A stretch of DNA of 26,127 bases from positions 3,855,703 to 3,881,829 of the forward strand of contig BFEA01000032.1 in assembly GCA_003427395.1 (NCBI GenBank), given 5' to 3'. Below, piece by piece: positions 24,691 through 26,127 of the stretch. The DNA comes from Chara braunii (taxonomy: Eukaryota > Streptophyta > Charophyceae > Charales > Characeae). Each line of letters starts with the position of its first letter. Position 1 is the stretch's first letter. The position numbers and the translations under genes were made by a program. Below the pieces are notes generated by a model. That model was not told where the DNA came from. It ran no database searches and worked only from the letters and a program-made list of their open reading frames with translations.

Positions 24691-25755
24691 TGCAAGGAAT
24701 ATGGCCCACGGCCTGGTCGAATTCAGGGCCTGCGCCCACTGGAAAGGAGCTGAGCCCGGTTGTAACTGTCTGTGCCCGCCGTAAGTGAAGGCGGGCCCTG
24801 GAAATTGGTCGTTGATAGAAACACAACAGTTTATCCTATCTTTTTATAGTTAATAAAAAACCGGTTGAGTTCTTGTTCAAGCGATTAATTTTGAATTGAA
24901 ATTAAATGTACCAAGGATATGTATGCGGCCTCCAGGAAATAGCCCTGCGTGGGTTGGTTGCTGCTCGCAGCATCTGCAACCGACCGGCAGGCTCAATCAG
25001 TTGTAGATTGGGCCCAGAAATATCGTGACGCCCTGGACCCTCACAGTTGAGCCCCAGGCACATTCTGGAAGGGCCCAGGAGCGCACCTACAAGGACAGAG
25101 GCTGTGCAGTCCTTAAGCTGCCTCGCCCAGCCGGTATCTGCACAAAAGGAAGTGCAGCCAGGCACTTCTTCATTCCATTCTCTGCCTGGACAGCGGCTGC
25201 GCTGCTGGAGCGCAGGCTCAAGTGCACACGCTAGACCAAGGTCGGGTAGTGCGGTGAAAGCGCTGGCGGGGCACAACATAGCTGCCTGGGTGCAGCAAGG
25301 CCAAGCGGCGGCCATAGACGGCCCGCTGCCTGTATGTGCCAGAGGGGGTAGAACTGAGGTCCTGGGAGAGGGCGCTGTGGGCAGAGAGGGTGATTTGTGA
25401 TGGTGCAAGAATGCACGTACCTGGTGGTGATGAGTGGGTCGGTTCGTCCGAAGTCTTCATTCATCATCTGGCAGGCGCACTTCTCGAAGACCTGTTGACG
25501 TCATTAGATGCTAGGGTAGTCTAGGCACTGTCTGATCATAGTCCGAGCGTTGAGCGCCATATAAAAGAGCAATATTGGAATCATTGATGGTGGAGGCGAG
25601 ATGGGGACTTACGTTGTGAATTGAGTTCATTGCTTTGCTCTTATTTGGCGTATTACTTGGACATACTCCTTTCTGTTTGAGCACCTGACTTTCTGGCTTT
25701 CAATGGGATGATGCAATTTTGGTTTCTGTACTTCACATTGTTCAATTTCCTTGCA
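24691..25755 (+). repeat. 3' LTR of the decayed gypsy element (copy A)
   Basis: It starts TGCAAGGAATATGGCCC after the polypurine tract and ends TTCCTTGCA, giving 1065 bp with TG...CA termini. GTGCCCGCCGTAAGTGAAGG near 24772 is shared with copies B and C in this window. GCGCTGCTGGAGCG, GAGCGCCA and TCTGGCTTTCAATG are shared with copy B. The internal coding remnant from 23285 belongs to it; the 5' LTR and the rest of pol and gag are not in the window. Confidence 0.88.
25560..25566 (+). promoter_or_regulatory. LTR TATA box
   Basis: TATAAAA follows GAGCGCCA about 190 bp before the LTR end, a normal position for the U3/R promoter. Copy B has AGTAGGG at the aligned position, so its promoter is lost. 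Confidence 0.65.
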
Positions 25756-25862
25756 ATCAGCTGAGGAGCAAGTATTTCAAAGGTTCTACGGATGATCTGA
25801 ACTAGCTTCAGGAGTAGATGAGCAACGATAGGAACCAGACAGCAAGGGTATTTGTAGCAATA
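25756..25862. other. Short unassigned gap
   Basis: About 100 bp between the LTR end and the last SINE-like copy; nothing is recognised, though it may contain that copy's 5' end. Confidence 0.4.
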
Positions 25863-26084
25863 GGCTAACTTAGGCGGGGGTGAGGGGAGGTACATCCTTC
25901 TGGAAGTAATCAATGTCGCCCACTCCGGTCTCCCAGCCATAGTGGGCAGAAGCGTTTTTTAGTGTGTTGTAATCTGTATTCCTGACTTGCCGGTGTAATA
26001 GGAACTGGACTGACGCTCCCCAGAATGGACAAGGAGCCAGAGCCATAAGGCTCTGTTGGGGGGGGGGGGGGGAGAAAAAAAAAA
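25863..26084 (+). mobile_element. SINE-like family, copy 6
   Basis: It begins GGCTAACTTAGGCGGGGG, shared with copy 5. It continues through AGTAATCAATGTCGCC, CTGACTTGCCGGTGTAATAG, GAACTGGACTGACGCTCCCC, AGAATGGA and GGAGCCAGAGCC. The terminal hairpin CAGAGCC-ATAA-GGCTCTG (26038-26055) is a perfect 7-bp stem. It is followed by TT, an unusual run of 15 G (26058-26072), AG and 10 A. Confidence 0.88.
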
Positions 26085-26127
26085 CCCTGAATCATTCAAT
26101 CAAGTGAAAAATACAATTTGATTCAGT

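Noticed and set aside
25025-25408. Frames at 25.0-25.4 kb as genes
   Set aside because: They lie inside the gypsy 3' LTR and do not correspond to frames in the sister LTRs.

Overview
This is a repeat-dense stretch of a eukaryotic nuclear genome, most likely a streptophyte (land plant or charophyte alga). The evidence is plant-type telomeric repeats (TTTAGGG), an L1-type LINE whose ORF1 looks like the plant DUF4283/zinc-knuckle type, a Ty3/gypsy integrase with a chromodomain-like tail, and a U6 snRNA copy with the usual plant-like core. A charophyte such as Chara is my guess from the style of the retroelement proteins; the sequence does not prove it. I find no host protein-coding gene: every protein I recognise belongs to a retrotransposon. 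Isolated N bases are concentrated in the first 3.5 kb, inside the LINE.

Layout. 1-about 6180 (minus): a full-frame LINE with ORF1 (859 codons), a 44-nt gap, then ORF2 (endonuclease plus reverse transcriptase), which is open for 1099 codons and runs off the left edge. 6180-7950: an A-tailed tRNA-like fragment, AT-rich short repeats, pyrimidine-rich DNA with a 176-bp tandem duplication, and a GC-rich segment. 7951-8785: a SINE-like copy and a truncated LTR, both minus. 8786-10600: unassigned DNA with a 17-bp minisatellite. 10602-10745: a U6 snRNA retrocopy with A-rich tail and 14-bp target-site duplication. 10746-12330: a telomeric block, an A-tailed SINE-like copy and a GGCTGG-type minisatellite. 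12331-17500: further SINE-like copies, a TTAA-flanked inverted-repeat element, small tandem duplications and two inverted purine/pyrimidine arrays. 17942-20535: a tRNA-like A-tailed element, a probable solo LTR of about 1 kb and a SINE-like copy. 20585-21800: a short duplication, a telomeric scrap and a broken LINE 3' end. 22426-22750: a (TA)n-rich palindromic complex that contains a hammerhead ribozyme motif. 23285-25755: a decayed Ty3/gypsy 3' half (integrase, chromodomain-like tail, polypurine tract, 3' LTR with TATA box), followed by a last SINE-like copy.

How the parts relate. The LINE machinery is the likely source of the A-tailed, target-duplicated insertions, including the U6 copy. 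Copies of one SINE-like family share a 3' end that ends in two hairpins, and the distal one shows compensating base changes between copies. The three LTRs (8165-8785 minus, 19252-20250 plus, 24691-25755 plus) belong to one gypsy family. The least explained object is the hammerhead-bearing (TA)n palindrome near 22.6 kb.
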